DNA of 64,000 bases from contig NZ_KI911783.1 of assembly GCF_000515415.1 (NCBI RefSeq), positions 4,888,392 through 4,952,391 of the forward strand, given 5' to 3'. Position 1 is the first letter of the stretch, and each line of letters opens with the position of its first letter. This DNA comes from Bradyrhizobium sp. WSM1417. Lineage in GTDB: Bacteria > Pseudomonadota > Alphaproteobacteria > Rhizobiales > Xanthobacteraceae. Below, one piece after another: positions 62,413-64,000 of the stretch. A program made the position numbers and the translations under genes. The notes under the pieces are model-generated. The model was not told where the DNA came from and searched no databases. It worked only from the letters and a program-made list of their open reading frames with translations.

Positions 62413-63315
62413 ATGAGGAAGCTGTTGGCCACGGCCGCATTCCTTTTGGCGAGCACCGCTGCGCAGGCGCAGTACACCTTCGACTATGGCGGGCGGACCA
62501 TCCGCATCGATCCCGACCGCGGTACGGTGCAAATCCCCGGCGTCTACGACAACACCGGCCAGGGCAAGGCGAAGAAGACCAAGAACGATGCCAAGGGGGC
62601 TCCCAAAGCGGACCCGCAGGCACCGCAACAAGCCAAAGCTGACCCGCAGCCGCCGGCCAATGCGGCCCCCGCACCTGTCTCGGCGCCTCCGGCGGCGGAG
62701 CAGGCCCCTGCCCAAGCTCCCGTCCAAGCCCCCGTGGCCGTCGCGCCTCCTGCCCCGCCGGCGCCTCCGCCCACCACGGCCAACAACGCTCCGGCCGAAG
62801 ACGCGCTTGTGCCGCCGCCTCAGCCGGCCCCGAGTGCTGCCCCGACGGCAGCCGCAGTACCGCCCGCACCACCGCCGCCGCCCGCCCCGACCGTCGCAGC
62901 CGCGCCTCCGGCGCCGTCTCCGGCTCCCGTCCCGGCGCCTGCTCCCGTTCAGTCGGCTGCCGTCGCGCCGCCGGCTCCCGCAACCGCGCCCACGCGCGAC
63001 CTCAATTCGCCGCTCGGCGTCTGGCTCACCGAGGAGAAGGAAGGCAAGGTCCGGATCGAGCAATGCGGCAGCAATCTCTGCGGCTACTCGGTCGATTCGA
63101 AATCGAACCAGAATGGCGAGCAGGTCCTGATCAACATGAAGCCCGGCAAGGACCAGAACAAGGACCCAAAATGGTCCGGTCGCATCCTCGATCCGAACTC
63201 CGGCTCGACCTACGATTCAACCATCGCGCTGAAGGGCACCGATCGCCTGCGCGTGCAGGGCTGCGCCTTCGGCGGCATGTTCTGCGGCGGCCAGACCTGG
63301 ACGCGGGTGAACTGA
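62413..63315 (+). CDS. DUF2147 protein with Pro/Ala-rich linker
   Basis: 300 residues. Signal peptide MRKLLATAAFLLASTAAQAQ, a short folded segment (YTFDYGGRTIRIDPDRGTVQ), then about 135 residues of Pro/Ala-rich linker (for example PPAPPAPPPTTANNAPAEDA), and a C-terminal DUF2147 domain: LGVWLTEEKEGKVRIEQCGS, YDSTIALKGTDRLRVQGCAF, with four cysteines. Periplasmic or surface-exposed; the linker could span peptidoglycan. AGGAG at 62401-62405 precedes the ATG by 7 nt. A strong terminator follows. Confidence 0.85.
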   Translation: MRKLLATAAFLLASTAAQAQYTFDYGGRTIRIDPDRGTVQIPGVYDNTGQGKAKKTKNDAKGAPKADPQAPQQAKADPQPPANAAPAPVSAPPAAEQAPAQAPVQAPVAVAPPAPPAPPPTTANNAPAEDALVPPPQPAPSAAPTAAAVPPAPPPPPAPTVAAAPPAPSPAPVPAPAPVQSAAVAPPAPATAPTRDLNSPLGVWLTEEKEGKVRIEQCGSNLCGYSVDSKSNQNGEQVLINMKPGKDQNKDPKWSGRILDPNSGSTYDSTIALKGTDRLRVQGCAFGGMFCGGQTWTRVN

Positions 63316-63341
63316 CTTCGGGGCGACACTCTGACCGAGAC

Positions 63342-63372
63342 AAAGGGCCCGCAATGCGGGCCCTTTTGCTTT
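63342..63372 (+). terminator. intrinsic terminator after the DUF2147 gene
   Basis: AAAGGGCCCGC (63342-63352), loop AAT, GCGGGCCCTTT (63356-63366), then TGCTTTT. Perfect 11-bp stem, 27 bp after the stop. Confidence 0.9.
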
Positions 63373-63494
63373 TGCCGCCAAATCGATTGCGACGTGCGCG
63401 ACATCACAGAGCCCGTCGCGCGCGTGACAGCCCTCACATCGCCGGTTCCGACGCCGTGACACGATGCCCGCATGATCAACCCCAGGGGCGTGTC

Positions 63495-63845
63495 ATGAAC
63501 GGATTTCGCAAGGCTCTCTTCGCCACCATCATTGTCATCGCGTTGCCGGCCGCGCAGGCCAGCGCCAGCACTTTTGACGGCGCATGGAATGTCCGTATCT
63601 CGTCGTCGAGCGAGACCTGCGGTAACGGCTCGACCGTCGCGATCGGCATCAACAACGGTCAGATCGCCTCGAGCAGCGCCATGGTGACGGCGTCAGGCCG
63701 CGTCGCGGACGCGGGCAGCATCAACGTCACCTTGAGCACCGGAATCAAACGCGCCGTCGGCTTCGGCCGGCTCAGCGGCACTTCGGGCTCCGGCACCTGG
63801 CGCGGCAGCATGTGCACGGGCACCTGGACGGCGGAGCGGATGTAG
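63495..63845 (+). CDS. small secreted protein of unknown function
   Basis: 116 residues. Signal peptide MNGFRKALFATIIVIALPAA with cleavage after ASA. The mature part is beta-rich with two cysteines (SETCGNGSTVAIGINNGQIA and GSMCTGTWTAERM) and resembles the pattern of small lipocalin-like extracellular proteins of rhizobia (FDGAWNVRISSSSETCGNG). No named family. ATG at 63495 follows GGGGCG at 7 nt. Confidence 0.7.
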   Translation: MNGFRKALFATIIVIALPAAQASASTFDGAWNVRISSSSETCGNGSTVAIGINNGQIASSSAMVTASGRVADAGSINVTLSTGIKRAVGFGRLSGTSGSGTWRGSMCTGTWTAERM

Positions 63846-63907
63846 GGTGCTGTGTCCCGGACGAACAGCGACGCAAAGCGTCGCTGCGCAAAGCCGGGTC
63901 ACGCAAA

Positions 63908-64000
63908 TTAGCCGACCGCCGCGCCGTACTCCGCGTCGGTCACCGGCTCCAACCAGGTCGAGAACACGCCGTCGAGCGCTTCCTGCATCGCGATGTGGGT
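63908..64000 (-). CDS. C-terminus of a cupin-domain protein (partial)
   Basis: Thirty codons and a TAA on the minus strand: the end THIAMQEALDGVFSTWLEPV plus TDAEYGAAVG. The THIAxQE...W(L/M)EPVTDxEY pattern is the usual tail of small cupin proteins of the quercetinase-like or mandelonitrile-lyase-like group, but too little is present to name a function. The rest lies beyond the right edge. Confidence 0.55.
   Translation of the reverse strand, partial: THIAMQEALDGVFSTWLEPVTDAEYGAAVG

Overview
The window looks like chromosomal DNA of a Bradyrhizobium-type alphaproteobacterium (order Hyphomicrobiales). The evidence is high GC with GC-rich codon use, a conserved alphaproteobacterial block (rlpA, dac, tmk, holB, metG, tatD, MBL hydrolase), a DUF1476/ATPase-zeta-type inhibitor, DUF1236, DUF6894, DUF1993 and DUF2786 proteins, several TRAP transporters and many short conserved orphans. 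This is inferred from family content, not from a database search.

Layout. 1-3.6 kb: the start of a cobalt-type nitrile hydratase alpha subunit leaving the left edge, a secreted beta-rich protein, a crotonase and a DASS di/tricarboxylate transporter. 3.8-5.7 kb: methionine importer genes metN-metI without metQ beside them. 5.9-9.5 kb: a FhuA-like TonB receptor and a PepSY membrane protein, an iron-siderophore unit. 9.7-14.8 kb: two small unknowns, then opgG-opgH for osmoregulated periplasmic glucans. 14.9-24.2 kb: an M24 peptidase divergent from a TRAP importer with fused DctQM and an acyl-CoA ligase, facing a second three-gene TRAP importer. 24.3-33.1 kb: the housekeeping block, with an epoxide-hydrolase-like gene inserted on the opposite strand. 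33.4-39.8 kb: small orphans and membrane microproteins, the zeta-type inhibitor, and a translationally coupled PLD-DedA fusion plus YbhP-like phosphoesterase.

39.8-42.4 kb is the most unusual part. A low-GC insert of about 2.5 kb sits between two copies of an exact 18-bp repeat, one of which is the 3' end of tRNA-Ser(TGA). It has no integrase and carries three genes in a row: two DUF4145-type zinc-ribbon proteins around a protein with a HEPN-like R-N-x-x-A-H motif. I read it as a tRNA-integrated cargo island, possibly anti-phage or RNA-targeting. The function is inference.

42.7-54.2 kb: a Cys/Tyr-rich secreted protein, ilvD, a DUF1236 protein, a GrlR-like protein, glutamine-dependent NAD synthase, a PhaC-like hydrolase, a 63-codon remnant of nicotinamidase pncA, glucokinase, two small orphans, a single-domain response regulator and a Spy-like LTxxQ protein. 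54.7-60.1 kb: a complete CUT1-type sugar ABC importer in an operon with a 2-hydroxyacid dehydrogenase. 60.2-64 kb: a repeat-bearing acidic protein, DUF1993, a PheC-like periplasmic protein, a Pro/Ala-rich DUF2147 protein, a small secreted protein and the end of a cupin gene leaving the right edge. There are no rRNA genes, CRISPR arrays or insertion sequences that I can support.
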